Positions 7,766 through 16,049 are shown, counted from the first letter of the stretch. The stretch is DNA of 64,000 bases from Cybelea sp963824595 (GCA_963824595.1 CAWGPY010000007.1:62001-126000); one strand, 5' to 3'. The notes: generated from the sequence alone by a model not told the origin. Numbers and translations: made by a program.

Positions 7766-7960
7766 GTGGCGAACCTAAAGTGGAAGACGCCTCGCAGCAA
7801 GACGCGCAGCCGCCGCGCGGCCAACTGGAAGCTGGGCGACGTGACGACCGTGCTCTGCCCGCAGTGTCATCAGCCCAAGCGGCCGCATTTCGCTTGCACG
7901 AGCTGCGGCACGTACAAGGGGCGGCAAGTCCTCAAGGCACAAGACGAGACGGCCGGTTAG
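7766..7960 (+). CDS. rpmF: Ribosomal protein bL32
   Basis: The 64-residue protein starts at GTG 7766 after GGAGAG. It has the L32 N-terminus MANLKWKTPRSKTRSRRA and a four-cysteine zinc ribbon (CPQC at about 32-35 and CTSC at about 45-48), so it is the zinc-binding form. It is a structural component of the 50S subunit. It lies between yceD and fabH; plsX, usually found between rpmF and fabH, is absent. Confidence 0.95.
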   Translation: MANLKWKTPRSKTRSRRAANWKLGDVTTVLCPQCHQPKRPHFACTSCGTYKGRQVLKAQDETAG

Positions 7961-7965
7961 CCTGA

Positions 7966-8955
7966 GTGGCCCCCGCTGGCGTCAAGATCGTCGGGGTCGG
8001 CCACTACGCGCCGCCGCGCGTCATCACCAATCACGATCTCGAAGCCTGGTTGGATACGTCCGACGACTGGATCACCTCCCGCACCGGGATGAAGCGCCGC
8101 CATTGGGCGTCGGAAGAGGAGTCAACCAGCGATCTCGCCGCCGCGGCCGCGAGCGCGGCGCTCGCTCACGCCGGCCTGCAGCCGCACGACATCGACTGCT
8201 TCATCGTCGCCACCGTCACGCCCGATTACCAATTTCCCGCGACCGCTTGCCAGGTCGCCGCGCGGCTCGGCGTCACCGAGAAGCCGGCGTTCGACATCGA
8301 GATCGCATGCAGCGGATTCATCTACGGCCTGACCATCGGATCGGGACTGATTCGCTCGGGCGTCTACCGGCGCATCATGCTGATCGGGGCCGAGACGCTG
8401 TCGAAGATTCTCGATAAAGGCGATCGCGCGACCGCCATCCTGTTCGGCGACGGCGCCGGCGCGGTCGTCTTGGAACGCAGCGAGGAGAACAGTTTTCTCG
8501 CCTCCGAACTGGGAGCCGACGGCAGCCGTCCCGAGCTGCTCTACGCGCACGGTCCAGGCGCGCGCAAGCCGATCGATCACGCCGGACTCGACGCGAAGCT
8601 GCACCTCATCCACATGTCGGGCCCCGAGACGTTCAGACTCGCCGTCACGAAGATGGTGGAATCCACGGACTCGGTGTTGAGCAAGGCGAACCTCACCAAG
8701 GCCGACGTGACGTTCTTGATCCCGCATCAAGCCAATCGTCGCATCATCGACGCGATGGCGCGCTACCTGGAGCTGCCGGAAGAAAAAGTCGTCGTCAACA
8801 TCGCAGAGTACGGCAACACCTCGGCCGCGTCTATTCCGCTGGCGCTCTCGGAGACCGTGCGCGCCGGCCTGATCAAGCCGAACGACCTCGTCGTGTTCGT
8901 GGCGTTCGGCGGCGGCCTGTCGTGGGGCGCGGTCGCCTGGCGGTGGGCGGCATAG
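7966..8955 (+). CDS. fabH: 3-oxoacyl-ACP synthase III (KAS III)
   Basis: The 329-residue enzyme starts at GTG 7966, 5 bases after rpmF. It condenses an acyl-CoA primer, usually acetyl-CoA, with malonyl-ACP to start type II fatty acid synthesis. The Cys-His-Asn triad is visible: Cys115 in EIACSGF, His254 in IPHQANRR and Asn284 in EYGNTSAAS. Length and motifs are normal. The stop codon overlaps the start of fabD (TAGTG). Confidence 0.95.
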   Translation: MAPAGVKIVGVGHYAPPRVITNHDLEAWLDTSDDWITSRTGMKRRHWASEEESTSDLAAAAASAALAHAGLQPHDIDCFIVATVTPDYQFPATACQVAARLGVTEKPAFDIEIACSGFIYGLTIGSGLIRSGVYRRIMLIGAETLSKILDKGDRATAILFGDGAGAVVLERSEENSFLASELGADGSRPELLYAHGPGARKPIDHAGLDAKLHLIHMSGPETFRLAVTKMVESTDSVLSKANLTKADVTFLIPHQANRRIIDAMARYLELPEEKVVVNIAEYGNTSAASIPLALSETVRAGLIKPNDLVVFVAFGGGLSWGAVAWRWAA

Positions 8956-9908
8956 TGCGCGCGGCCATCGTCTTTCCGGGCCAAGGTTCGCAGGGCGTGG
9001 GCATGGGCTGCGACGTCGCGGCCAACTCGCCCGCGGCGCGCGAAACGTTCGAGCGCGCCGCGAAGGTGCTCGGCTACGATCTGCTCGCGTTGCAGCGCGA
9101 AGGCCCCGACGAGACGCTGCGCGAGACGCAGTTCAGTCAGCCGGCGATCTTCACGACGAACCTCGCGCTCTATTTCGCCGTCGGTCCGCAGCTCGAGCCG
9201 GTCGTCACGGCGGGACACTCGTTTGCGGAGCTGTGCAGCTTGGTCATCGCGTCGTCGCTCGGGTTCGAGGACGCGCTGCGCATCGTCGGCGAGCGCGGTC
9301 GCGCGATGCAGGCGGCCGCGGAGCGCGCGCACGGCGGCATGTCGGCGGTCCTCGGTCTCGAGGCGCCGCAGGTCCGCGAGGTCATCGACGGCGTGCGCGC
9401 CGAGGGCGCGGGCCGCGTGGCGCTGGCGAATTTCAACTCTCCGACGCAGATCGTGATCAGCGGCGACTACGACGCGGTGCAAATCGCGGGCCAGGCGATG
9501 CTCGACGCGGGAGCCAAGCGCGTCGTGCCGCTCAACGTCTGGGGCGCGTGGCACAGCGAGCTGATGGAGCCGGCCCTCGAGCCGCTGCGCGAAGCGGTCG
9601 AAGCGGGCCGGTTTGCGCTGCCCGCATTCGACGTGATCTCGAACGTTGACGGCCGCCCGTACCGCGACGTCGAGACGATCAAGCACAATTTGATTCGTTC
9701 GGTGGTGGACGAAGTGCGCTGGCACGACACCGCCGAACGAATCCTGACCTATGAACCGGACGCGGTCTTCGAGTTCGGCGCGAGCGGCGTGCTGAGCGCG
9801 CTGATGAAGCGCATGAGCGGTGCGCCGCCGGCGACGGTCGTCAGCGATTACGCGGGCGTCGAACGGCTTCGCCGGACGATCGCCTCGCCCGCGGGAGCGA
9901 GTGCGTGA
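8955..9908 (+). CDS. fabD: Malonyl-CoA:ACP malonyltransferase
   Basis: GTG at 8955 overlaps the fabH stop and gives 317 residues starting MRAAIVFPGQGSQ, the usual N-terminus. It loads malonate onto ACP for FabH and the elongating synthases. The nucleophile Ser89 lies in GHSFAE rather than the usual GHS(L/F)GE, so an alanine replaces the glycine after the elbow. The conserved arginine (ERGRAMQ, about 116) and His200 (GAWHSELM) are present. It is followed by fabG with a 4-base overlap. I expect it to be active. Confidence 0.93.
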   Translation: MRAAIVFPGQGSQGVGMGCDVAANSPAARETFERAAKVLGYDLLALQREGPDETLRETQFSQPAIFTTNLALYFAVGPQLEPVVTAGHSFAELCSLVIASSLGFEDALRIVGERGRAMQAAAERAHGGMSAVLGLEAPQVREVIDGVRAEGAGRVALANFNSPTQIVISGDYDAVQIAGQAMLDAGAKRVVPLNVWGAWHSELMEPALEPLREAVEAGRFALPAFDVISNVDGRPYRDVETIKHNLIRSVVDEVRWHDTAERILTYEPDAVFEFGASGVLSALMKRMSGAPPATVVSDYAGVERLRRTIASPAGASA

Positions 9909-10651
9909 ACCTCAGCGGAAAGACCGCGCTGATCACCGGAGCCAGCCGCGGCATCGGCCGCGCGATCGCCGTGGAGTTCGCGCGCTCGGGTGCGGACGTC
10001 GCGCTGATCGGACGCGACGTCGCCGCGCTGCAGGAGACGGCCGATGCGTGTGCCGCCGCGCGGCCGGGCGCGGCCGCCGTGCTATACGAGGGCGACGTCA
10101 CCGACAAGGCGGCGATCGAGCGGATCGTGGACGAGGCACTGCAGCGGCTCGGACGCATCGATTGCGCGATCGCGAACGCCGGGCAGTCGGTCGACGCGCT
10201 GTTGTTGCGGCTCAAGCCCGAGACCATCGACCATCTGCTCCAGGTCAACCTCAAGTCGGCCTTCTATCTGTGCGGGGCGGTCGCGAAGCCGATGATGAAG
10301 CAGCGCTCGGGCTCGATCGTGCTGATGTCGAGCATCGTGGGAATGACGGGAAATGCCGGCCAAGCCGCGTACGCGGCTTCGAAAGCGGGGCTCATCGGGC
10401 TCTGCAAATCGCTGGCAAAGGAGTTGGGTTCGAGGAATATAAGAGTCAACGCCGTCGCGCCGGGTCTCATCGAGACCGCCATGACCGAGAAGATGCCCGA
10501 CGCCGCCAGGGAGTTTTTGATCAAGCAAGCCGCTCTCGGCCGCGCCGGGAAGCCTGAGGACGTCAGCGGGGTCGTGGCATTTCTGTGCTCCGACGCCGCG
10601 GGGTACATCACCGGGCAGACCCTCGTAGTCGACGGCGGAATCCTGATGTGA
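9905..10651 (+). CDS. fabG: 3-oxoacyl-ACP reductase
   Basis: The 248-residue SDR starts at GTG 9905, overlapping fabD by 4 bases (GTGA). It reduces 3-oxoacyl-ACP with NADPH. Visible are the TGASRGIG cofactor loop (11-18), ANAG (about 88-91), Ser141, Tyr154 and Lys158 of the catalytic set (YAASK), and the C-terminal GYITGQTLVVDGG. The operon position between fabD and acpP supports the FabG assignment over other SDRs. Confidence 0.94.
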   Translation: MNLSGKTALITGASRGIGRAIAVEFARSGADVALIGRDVAALQETADACAAARPGAAAVLYEGDVTDKAAIERIVDEALQRLGRIDCAIANAGQSVDALLLRLKPETIDHLLQVNLKSAFYLCGAVAKPMMKQRSGSIVLMSSIVGMTGNAGQAAYAASKAGLIGLCKSLAKELGSRNIRVNAVAPGLIETAMTEKMPDAAREFLIKQAALGRAGKPEDVSGVVAFLCSDAAGYITGQTLVVDGGILM

Positions 10652-10675
10652 CCCTTCGACAAGCTTAGGGCAGGC
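10652..10675. repeat. Palindromic REP-like element between fabG and acpP
   Basis: The 24-base sequence around CCCTTCGACAAGCTTAGGG contains a CCCT/AGGG inverted repeat and differs by one base from a short palindromic element (CTTCGACAAGCTCAGGG) that I recall seeing dispersed in many bacterial genomes. It fills the fabG-acpP spacer just before the acpP ribosome site, where the hairpin could influence processing or translation. Only one copy was noticed in this window. Confidence 0.55.
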
Positions 10676-10694
10676 TACTGAAAAAGGAGACGTG

Positions 10695-10949
10695 ATGTCC
10701 ACCACCTTCGATAAAGTAAAGAAGATCATCGTCGAGCAGCTCGGTGTCGACGAGTCGGAAGTGACGCCCGAAGCGTCGATCACCGACGATCTCGGAGCCG
10801 ATTCGCTCGATCAGGTCGAGCTGGTGATGGCGTTCGAGACCGAGTTCAATATCGACATCCCCGACGAGGAAGCGGAGAAGATCAAGACGGTCGGCGACGC
10901 GGTCAAGCGCATCGACGAGACCACCTCCTCGGGATCGCCCGCGTCGTAA
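10695..10949 (+). CDS. acpP: Acyl carrier protein
   Basis: ATG 10695 has AAGGAG 5 bases upstream and is preferred over GTG 10692. The 84-residue acidic protein has the phosphopantetheine attachment site DSLDQVEL with Ser37, and the usual helix II and III sequence (FNIDIPDEEAEKI). It carries acyl chains for FabH, FabD and FabG. The strong ribosome site fits its expected abundance. Confidence 0.96.
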   Translation: MSTTFDKVKKIIVEQLGVDESEVTPEASITDDLGADSLDQVELVMAFETEFNIDIPDEEAEKIKTVGDAVKRIDETTSSGSPAS

Positions 10950-10956
10950 GGGTGCG

Positions 10957-12270
10957 TTGTTCGATCAACTGAGTGAACGCTTAGGCGCGATTTTCGATCG
11001 CCTGAGCGGACGGGGGCGGGTCACCGAGGGCGAGGTCAACGAAGCGCTGCGCGAAGTCAGGGTCGCGCTGCTCGAGGCAGACGTTTCGCTGGCTGCGGCC
11101 AAGTCGTTCGTCGCGCGCGTCAAAGAGCGCGCCGTCGGATCCGACGTCCTCGAGTCGCTGACCCCCGCGCAGACGATCCTCAAGATCGTTCATGCCGAGC
11201 TCTCCGGCTTGCTCGGGCCGCCGACCGGTTCCGGGCAGTCCCGGCTGCAGTTCTCCGACGCGCCGCCTTCGGTCATCATGCTGGTCGGACTGCAGGGCTC
11301 CGGCAAGACGACGCAGGCGGCGAAGCTCGCGCTGCGTCTGAAGGAGCAGGGCCGGCGTTCGCTCTTGATCGCCGCCGACGTCTATCGTCCCGCGGCGATC
11401 GATCAGCTCAAGACGCTCGGCAAGCAGATCGGGCTCGGCGTGTTCGAACGCGGAACGACCGATCCGCCGGCGATCGTGCGTGAGGGAATCGCCGAGGCCA
11501 GGCGCCTCGGGCTCTCGACCGTGATCGTCGACACCGCGGGCCGGCTGCAGATCGACGAGCCGCTGATGCGCGAGCTCGCCGAGATCAAGGCGGTCGCGAA
11601 TCCGCGCGAGATCCTGCTCGTCGCCGACGCGATGACGGGGCAAGAAGCCACCAACGTCGCCGCGGGATTCCACGAACGCCTCGGCATCACGGGCGTCGTG
11701 CTGACGAAACTCGACGGCGATACGCGCGGCGGTGCGGCCCTCTCGATCCACAGCGCGACCGGGGCGCCGATCAAGTTCGTCGGGACGGGCGAGAAGCTTG
11801 CGGCGCTCGAGCCGTTCTACCCCGAGCGCCTCGCGTCGCGGATCCTCGGCCTGGGCGACGCGCTGACGCTCATCGAGAAGACGCAGAGCCTCTACTCCGA
11901 AGAGCAGGCGAAGAAGCTCCAGGAGAAGCTCCTGAAACAGAGCTTCACGCTCGACGACTTCTTGGAACAGATGCGCCAAGTGCGCAAGCTCGGATCGTTC
12001 AACGACATCATGAAGATGGTTCCGGGCCTGTCGAAGGCGCTGCCGAAGAATTTCGAAATTCCCGAGCGCGAGATCACCAAGGTCGAGGCGATCATCTGCT
12101 CGATGACGCGCGGCGAGCGGCGCAATCCGGACGTGCTCAACGGATCGCGGCGCGCTCGAATTGCGCGCGGATCGGGCACGCAGGTCTCCGACGTGAACCG
12201 GCTCGTGAAACAGTTCGATCAAGCAAGACAAATGACCAAACACCTCAGCCGAGCGAGGCGGGGGAGATAA
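10957..12270 (+). CDS. ffh: Signal recognition particle GTPase (Ffh/SRP54)
   Basis: The 437-residue protein starts at TTG 10957, 7 bases after acpP, with the normal N-terminus FDQLSERLGAIF. Domains in order are the N helical bundle (to about 95), the G domain (GLQGSGKTTQ at 111-120, DTAGR, TKLDGD) and the M domain (about 300-437) ending in RIARGSGTQVSDVNRLVKQF. It binds 4.5S RNA and signal peptides and targets proteins to FtsY. ftsY, rnc and smc, common neighbours, are not here. Confidence 0.95.
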   Translation: MFDQLSERLGAIFDRLSGRGRVTEGEVNEALREVRVALLEADVSLAAAKSFVARVKERAVGSDVLESLTPAQTILKIVHAELSGLLGPPTGSGQSRLQFSDAPPSVIMLVGLQGSGKTTQAAKLALRLKEQGRRSLLIAADVYRPAAIDQLKTLGKQIGLGVFERGTTDPPAIVREGIAEARRLGLSTVIVDTAGRLQIDEPLMRELAEIKAVANPREILLVADAMTGQEATNVAAGFHERLGITGVVLTKLDGDTRGGAALSIHSATGAPIKFVGTGEKLAALEPFYPERLASRILGLGDALTLIEKTQSLYSEEQAKKLQEKLLKQSFTLDDFLEQMRQVRKLGSFNDIMKMVPGLSKALPKNFEIPEREITKVEAIICSMTRGERRNPDVLNGSRRARIARGSGTQVSDVNRLVKQFDQARQMTKHLSRARRGR

Positions 12271-12278
12271 ACGGGAGT

Positions 12279-12578
12279 ATGGTACGAATTCGACTGCGCC
12301 GAATGGGCGCGAAAAAACAGCCGACCTATCGTTTCGTGGTGACCGACGCGCGCGCGCCGCGCGACGGGCGCTTCATCGAGATCTTGGGTCACTACAATCC
12401 GCGGACCGAGCCGCGAACCGTGGTCGTGGACGAGACGAAGGCCAAACAATGGCTCGAGAAGGGTGCTCAGCCGTCCGAGACCGTGCGCCGGCTCTTCGCC
12501 GAGAAGGGCATCATGGAGCGCGGTCCGATCCCCACGACGAAGCGCAAGCCGAAGGGCGCGCAGGACGCCGCTTCGTGA
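12279..12578 (+). CDS. rpsP: Ribosomal protein bS16
   Basis: The 99-residue protein begins MVRIRLRRMGAKKQPTYRF and contains DGRFIEILGHYNP, the diagnostic bS16 sequence. It is a 30S assembly protein. The C-terminal extension (PTTKRKPKGAQ) is slightly longer than in the shortest homologs. It begins 8 bases after ffh and overlaps the KH-domain gene by 4 bases. Confidence 0.96.
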   Translation: MVRIRLRRMGAKKQPTYRFVVTDARAPRDGRFIEILGHYNPRTEPRTVVVDETKAKQWLEKGAQPSETVRRLFAEKGIMERGPIPTTKRKPKGAQDAAS

Positions 12579-13078
12579 GCGCGTTCGACGACGAGTTCGG
12601 CCTCTTCAGCGAAACGGTCGCCGACGAACCCGAGCGCGCCGCCGTCCCGCGCTCGACCCCGCAGCGTTCGCAGGCCGAACCGCGCCGGCAGTCGGAACCG
12701 CGCCAACCGTCCGAACCGCGCCAACCGTCCGAACCGCGCCAACAACGGCGTCCGCGGCGCGAGAGCGGCCCGAAGCCGTCGTCGTCCGACCCATGGGCGG
12801 GCCACCGCCGCGCCACAGAGCTGCTCGGATTTCTCGCGCGCAAGCTCGTGCAGAAGCCCGATAGCGTGACGGTGGAGTTGTTTATTGACGAAGACGCGCA
12901 GCCGGTCATCGAACTGGTGGTGGATCCCGAAGATCTCGGCAAAGTGATCGGCCGCAGCGGTCGCGTGGCGCAGGCGCTTCGCACGGTCGTGCGCGCCACC
13001 GCCGAGGGCCGCGTCGCGGTTGACATCCTCGACAGCGAAGAGGCCGCGCAAGGCGCGGAGGACGATTCCGGCGGCTGA
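12575..13078 (+). CDS. khpA: KH-domain RNA-binding protein with N-terminal linker
   Basis: GTG 12575 overlaps the rpsP stop (GTGA) and gives 167 residues. Residues about 80-155 form the KhpA-type KH domain with GRSG (126-129) inside KVIGRSGRVAQALRTVV. Usual KhpA is about 75-80 residues, so this protein carries an 80-residue extension, Pro/Arg/Gln-rich and repetitive (SEPRQP units), likely disordered and perhaps an extra RNA-binding tail. Its position between rpsP and rimM is classical for khpA. Confidence 0.88.
   Translation: MSAFDDEFGLFSETVADEPERAAVPRSTPQRSQAEPRRQSEPRQPSEPRQPSEPRQQRRPRRESGPKPSSSDPWAGHRRATELLGFLARKLVQKPDSVTVELFIDEDAQPVIELVVDPEDLGKVIGRSGRVAQALRTVVRATAEGRVAVDILDSEEAAQGAEDDSGG
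12692..12745 (+). repeat. Three tandem 18-bp units inside khpA
   Basis: Three consecutive 18-base units of the form TCCGAACCGCGCCAACCG encode the SEPRQP repeats of the KhpA linker. Units start at 12692, 12710 and 12728; the first and last differ by one or two bases. The array is in frame, so copy-number change would alter linker length without breaking the gene. Confidence 0.8.
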
Positions 13079-13088
13079 CGCCTCCGAC

Positions 13089-13571
13089 GTGCCCGTCGGA
13101 CGGATCGCGGGGATTTTCGGCGTTCGCGGAGAGCTCAAGTTCGACCCGAGCGGAGCGGGCCGCGCCGCCGTCTGCGAGGGTGCGCAGCTTCGCTGCGACC
13201 GCGCGGGGGGCTCGTCAACGATTCGCCTGTCGTCCGTGCGTCCGCACAAGGGGCGGCTGCTGATTCGCATCGAGGGCGTGGACGGCGCCGCCGAAGCGGA
13301 GCGGTACGCGGGCGCCGCGCTCTTCGCGCCGCGCGAACGCATCGCGCTCGGCGCCGGCGAGTACCTCGACGCCGATCTCGTCGGCTGCGCGGTGACGGGC
13401 GTTGACGGGCGCGAGTACGGCACGGTCGAGCGCGTCGAGCATTATCCCGCCAGCGATATCCTCGTCGCCGGCGGGGCGATGGTGCCGATGGTGGCGGCGA
13501 TCGTCAAGGACGTTGACCTCGGACGCCGCCGGATCGTGATCGATCCGCCGGCGGGGCTGATGGGCGACTAA
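13089..13571 (+). CDS. rimM: Ribosome maturation factor RimM
   Basis: The 160-residue form starts at GTG 13089 (VPVGRIAGIFGVRGELKF), which matches the RimM N-terminal G(R/K)I..(F/H)GV(R/K)GE motif. The open frame extends upstream to TTG 13020 inside khpA, but that region is not RimM-like. The C-terminal PRC barrel contains YLDADLVGCAV and EHYPASDILVAGG. RimM assists 30S maturation. Downstream trmD and rplS, the usual next genes, are replaced by a convergent gene. Confidence 0.9.
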   Translation: MPVGRIAGIFGVRGELKFDPSGAGRAAVCEGAQLRCDRAGGSSTIRLSSVRPHKGRLLIRIEGVDGAAEAERYAGAALFAPRERIALGAGEYLDADLVGCAVTGVDGREYGTVERVEHYPASDILVAGGAMVPMVAAIVKDVDLGRRRIVIDPPAGLMGD

Positions 13572-13604
13572 GCCCGGGCCACCGCCGCGAACGCGTAAGC
13601 CGCG

Positions 13605-14633
13605 TCAGCCGTTGTCGGGATGGGCCTTCGCGTACGCCGCGACCGCGGCATTGACGGCGCTCGTGATCGAGGAGCCCGTGCCGACTTCGCTGTCGAGCGT
13701 CGCTCCGAAACACGTGTAGATGATCAGCCTGAAGGTCATCGGCTTGTGGCGCCCCGTGCTCGGCGCGAGCGTGCCCGTCGCGACGGTGTTGTCGCGGTCG
13801 GCGCCGCAGATCTGATCGGTGGATTGCGCGGGATTCGACGTGACGCCGGTCATCTGCGCGTTGTAGTGCTTGCCGAGCGCGAAGTAGAGCTCGTGCGTCG
13901 CGTTCGTCAGGTCGGCGGCCGTGACGGATCCCGCGGCGGAGACGGGCGCGACGATGACGCCGCGCGCCGGCTTCGGCCCGGGCGGCGGCGTGGGCGTGCG
14001 GGCGTTCTTGTGCTTGAAGACCGAGTTGACGATGCTGCTGATGCCCGAGAGCGGGACCTGCGCGCCGTTCGTCGAGGTGGGTGCGGGCGTATTCTTGCTC
14101 GTGGTCTGCACGTTCTGCGTGCCGCGGCCCACGAACTGGAGGATCTGCGCGCGCGCGAGCAGCGATTGCGACGCGACGTCGGCCACGCTCTGCACCTGCG
14201 CGGTTTGCGAGAACAAGATGACGCCGCTGTCAACGCTCACCACCTGCTCCACGACGGCGGCGCTGTCGCCCACCGGCGTGACGTAGCCGCTGATATAGAA
14301 GTCGGCGTGTGCGCTGCGGGCATTTTCGAGGAAGTCGGCGCGCTTGACGCCCTGCGGCACGGCCGGCACGTTGATCTGCCCCGCCGCGATCATCTCCTGC
14401 GCGAGGATCTGTGCGATCGCCACGCCCAGCCGGGTGTCGGCGCCGGTCTGAACGTCGAACGGGTAGATCACGACGGTCGGTTGCTGGCCGACCGGCGGAG
14501 GCGTCGGCGCCAGCGTCGGCACGGGCCGGGGCGCGGGCGAAGGCGTGGGCGCCACCGCGACGGTGGACACCGCGAGCAACGAACAAGCGAAGGCCAGCGC
14601 AGGCAGGCTGCGCAGCGAAGGTCTCTCAAACAT
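13605..14633 (-). CDS. Exported protein with CsgG/TolB-like N-terminal domain
   Basis: The 342-residue protein has a signal peptide followed by a proline-rich linker (PTPSPAPRPVPTLAPTPPP). The next region, VVIYPFDVQTGAD, with HADFYISGYVTPVGDSAAV and a VEQVVSVDSG strand, resembles the N-terminal nucleotide-like fold of CsgG, TolB and FlgT relatives, which act in the periplasm on assembly of envelope structures. The C-terminal half (after about 210) is not recognised. It overlaps the yihY-like gene by 8 bases, so the two are probably co-transcribed. Function is unknown. Confidence 0.65.
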   Translation of the reverse strand: MFERPSLRSLPALAFACSLLAVSTVAVAPTPSPAPRPVPTLAPTPPPVGQQPTVVIYPFDVQTGADTRLGVAIAQILAQEMIAAGQINVPAVPQGVKRADFLENARSAHADFYISGYVTPVGDSAAVVEQVVSVDSGVILFSQTAQVQSVADVASQSLLARAQILQFVGRGTQNVQTTSKNTPAPTSTNGAQVPLSGISSIVNSVFKHKNARTPTPPPGPKPARGVIVAPVSAAGSVTAADLTNATHELYFALGKHYNAQMTGVTSNPAQSTDQICGADRDNTVATGTLAPSTGRHKPMTFRLIIYTCFGATLDSEVGTGSSITSAVNAAVAAYAKAHPDNG

Positions 14634-15453
14634 CGACGACAGCCCCTTCGCGGCCGTCCTGCGAATGTCCGGCGGGCCACGCGATGCTGTACTCGGCGCC
14701 GAAGAGAAAGATGGATCCGATGCAGTAGAACCACAGCAGCAGCACGAGCGGCGCCGTCAGGGCCCCGTAGACGTGGGTGAAGTCCACGTGCGTCAGATAC
14801 GCGGCGAACGCGTACTGAACCGCAGGCCACGCGATGGCGACGACGGCGGCGCCGCGCAGCGCGAACGCCCACGAGACGGAGCGGTTGGGCAGCCAGCGAT
14901 AGAGCACCACCGCCACGATGAAGACCAGCGCGATCGACAGCAGATAGGCGAGGATGTGCGTGATGCGTCGCGGATCGTGGATGCCCGCGATGTGGAACGA
15001 GATGGATAACACGATCGGCAGCGCGATCGCGATCAGCAGCAGGATGCCGGTCACCGGCAGCATGACGACCGAGAGCAGCAGGTTGTGTACGAGCGGGCGG
15101 CCCTTCGGCACGTTGAGCGCGCGGTCGAGCGCGTACGCGAGGCTCATGAACAGGTTCTTGCCCGACCAGAGCAGGATTGCGAGTGCGATCGCGCTCGAGA
15201 TGCCGCGGCCGTAGATGTACGTCGTCAGGTTGCTCACGATGTAGTCGTGCAGCGTCGGCGCCAGCGTCGAGAAAAACGTCATGGCGCGATGCTGCGCCGA
15301 CGGCAGCACCAGCGTGATCGCGCTGAGGGTCAGAACGCTCAAGGGAAACAGCGCAAAGAGTGCGTTGAAGGCGACCGATTGGGCGTGGAACGCGCACCCG
15401 TCGCGCGAGAACCGCAGTGCCGCCTCGCGAAACGCGGAGATGAGTCGCTGCAT
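14626..15453 (-). CDS. YihY/BrkB-family inner membrane protein
   Basis: The 275-residue protein has about six transmembrane helices and the YihY signatures: N-terminal HAQSVAFNALFALFPL, central RALNVP.GRP and C-terminal YGALTAPLVLLLWFY followed by FLFGAEY. The family was once called RNase BN by misassignment; its role is unknown, possibly transport or envelope integrity. It is transcribed with the CsgG/TolB-like gene. Confidence 0.88.
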   Translation of the reverse strand: MQRLISAFREAALRFSRDGCAFHAQSVAFNALFALFPLSVLTLSAITLVLPSAQHRAMTFFSTLAPTLHDYIVSNLTTYIYGRGISSAIALAILLWSGKNLFMSLAYALDRALNVPKGRPLVHNLLLSVVMLPVTGILLLIAIALPIVLSISFHIAGIHDPRRITHILAYLLSIALVFIVAVVLYRWLPNRSVSWAFALRGAAVVAIAWPAVQYAFAAYLTHVDFTHVYGALTAPLVLLLWFYCIGSIFLFGAEYSIAWPAGHSQDGREGAVVDV

Positions 15454-15476
15454 TCAAGGCGGTATATCGTCCCAAC

Positions 15477-16049
15477 GTGCCGCTATTCCCACCGCCGGCG
15501 CCGGTCACCGTGATCGTTGACGGCAGCCCCCTCGCCGCGTACGAGCGCGCCTACGTCGCCGGCGGACGCGTCTTCGCGCCGGTGGATCCGCTGCTCACGC
15601 GGGTCGCCGATCGCCTGTGGTTCGACGGAGACGCCCTCGTCGTCGAGCGCGGCGGCCGGCGCGTCCGCGTGCCGCTGGCCTCGGCGTGGGCCGCGAGGCT
15701 CGGCGCCGCCTACGTCATGGCCGCGCCCGTCCTTCGCGGGCTTGGCGCTACCGTGACCTATCAGGCGGCCGGGCGCCGGCTGATCGTAACGCTTCCGGGG
15801 CGCGCCGGCATCGCTTCGCCGGCGCCGTTCGATCCGGTCGCGCCGTCAATCGCGCCCAACGCGGTCTTCACGCCGTTTGCATCGCCGACGCCGCGGCCCG
15901 TCTGGACGGGATCGCCGCTGCCGCGCCGCACCGCGCTGCCGCTGCCACCCCCGGCGCGTACTACGTACGCGCCGCGACGGCGCCGAGGTCGAGCTGGCCC
16001 AGCCCGCGTGCCGAAACGTCGCGCATCAGCGCTTCCATCGCGTCGATAA
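15477..16049 (+). CDS. Copper amine oxidase N-terminal-like (stalk) domain protein
   Basis: The 190-residue frame starts at GTG 15477. Residues 8-105 (VTVIVDGSPL, GGRVFAPVDPLL, VADRLWFDGDALVVERGGRRVRVPL, AAPVLRGLGATVTYQ) match the compact beta domain found in many cell-surface proteins under the name copper amine oxidase N-terminal domain. No clear signal peptide is visible, which is odd for this domain. The Pro- and Arg-rich tail overlaps the convergent dehydrogenase gene by 89 bases, so the last 30 residues are doubtful. Confidence 0.6.
   Translation: MPLFPPPAPVTVIVDGSPLAAYERAYVAGGRVFAPVDPLLTRVADRLWFDGDALVVERGGRRVRVPLASAWAARLGAAYVMAAPVLRGLGATVTYQAAGRRLIVTLPGRAGIASPAPFDPVAPSIAPNAVFTPFASPTPRPVWTGSPLPRRTALPLPPPARTTYAPRRRRGRAGPARVPKRRASALPSRR

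Noticed and set aside
10981..12243. 420-codon frame antisense to ffh
   Set aside because: Shadow of a clearly recognised essential gene; composition is Arg/Leu/Asp-rich without domains.
13020..13088. N-terminal extension of RimM from TTG 13020
   Set aside because: The region lies inside khpA in another phase and encodes basic residues unlike RimM; GTG 13089 starts at the conserved motif.
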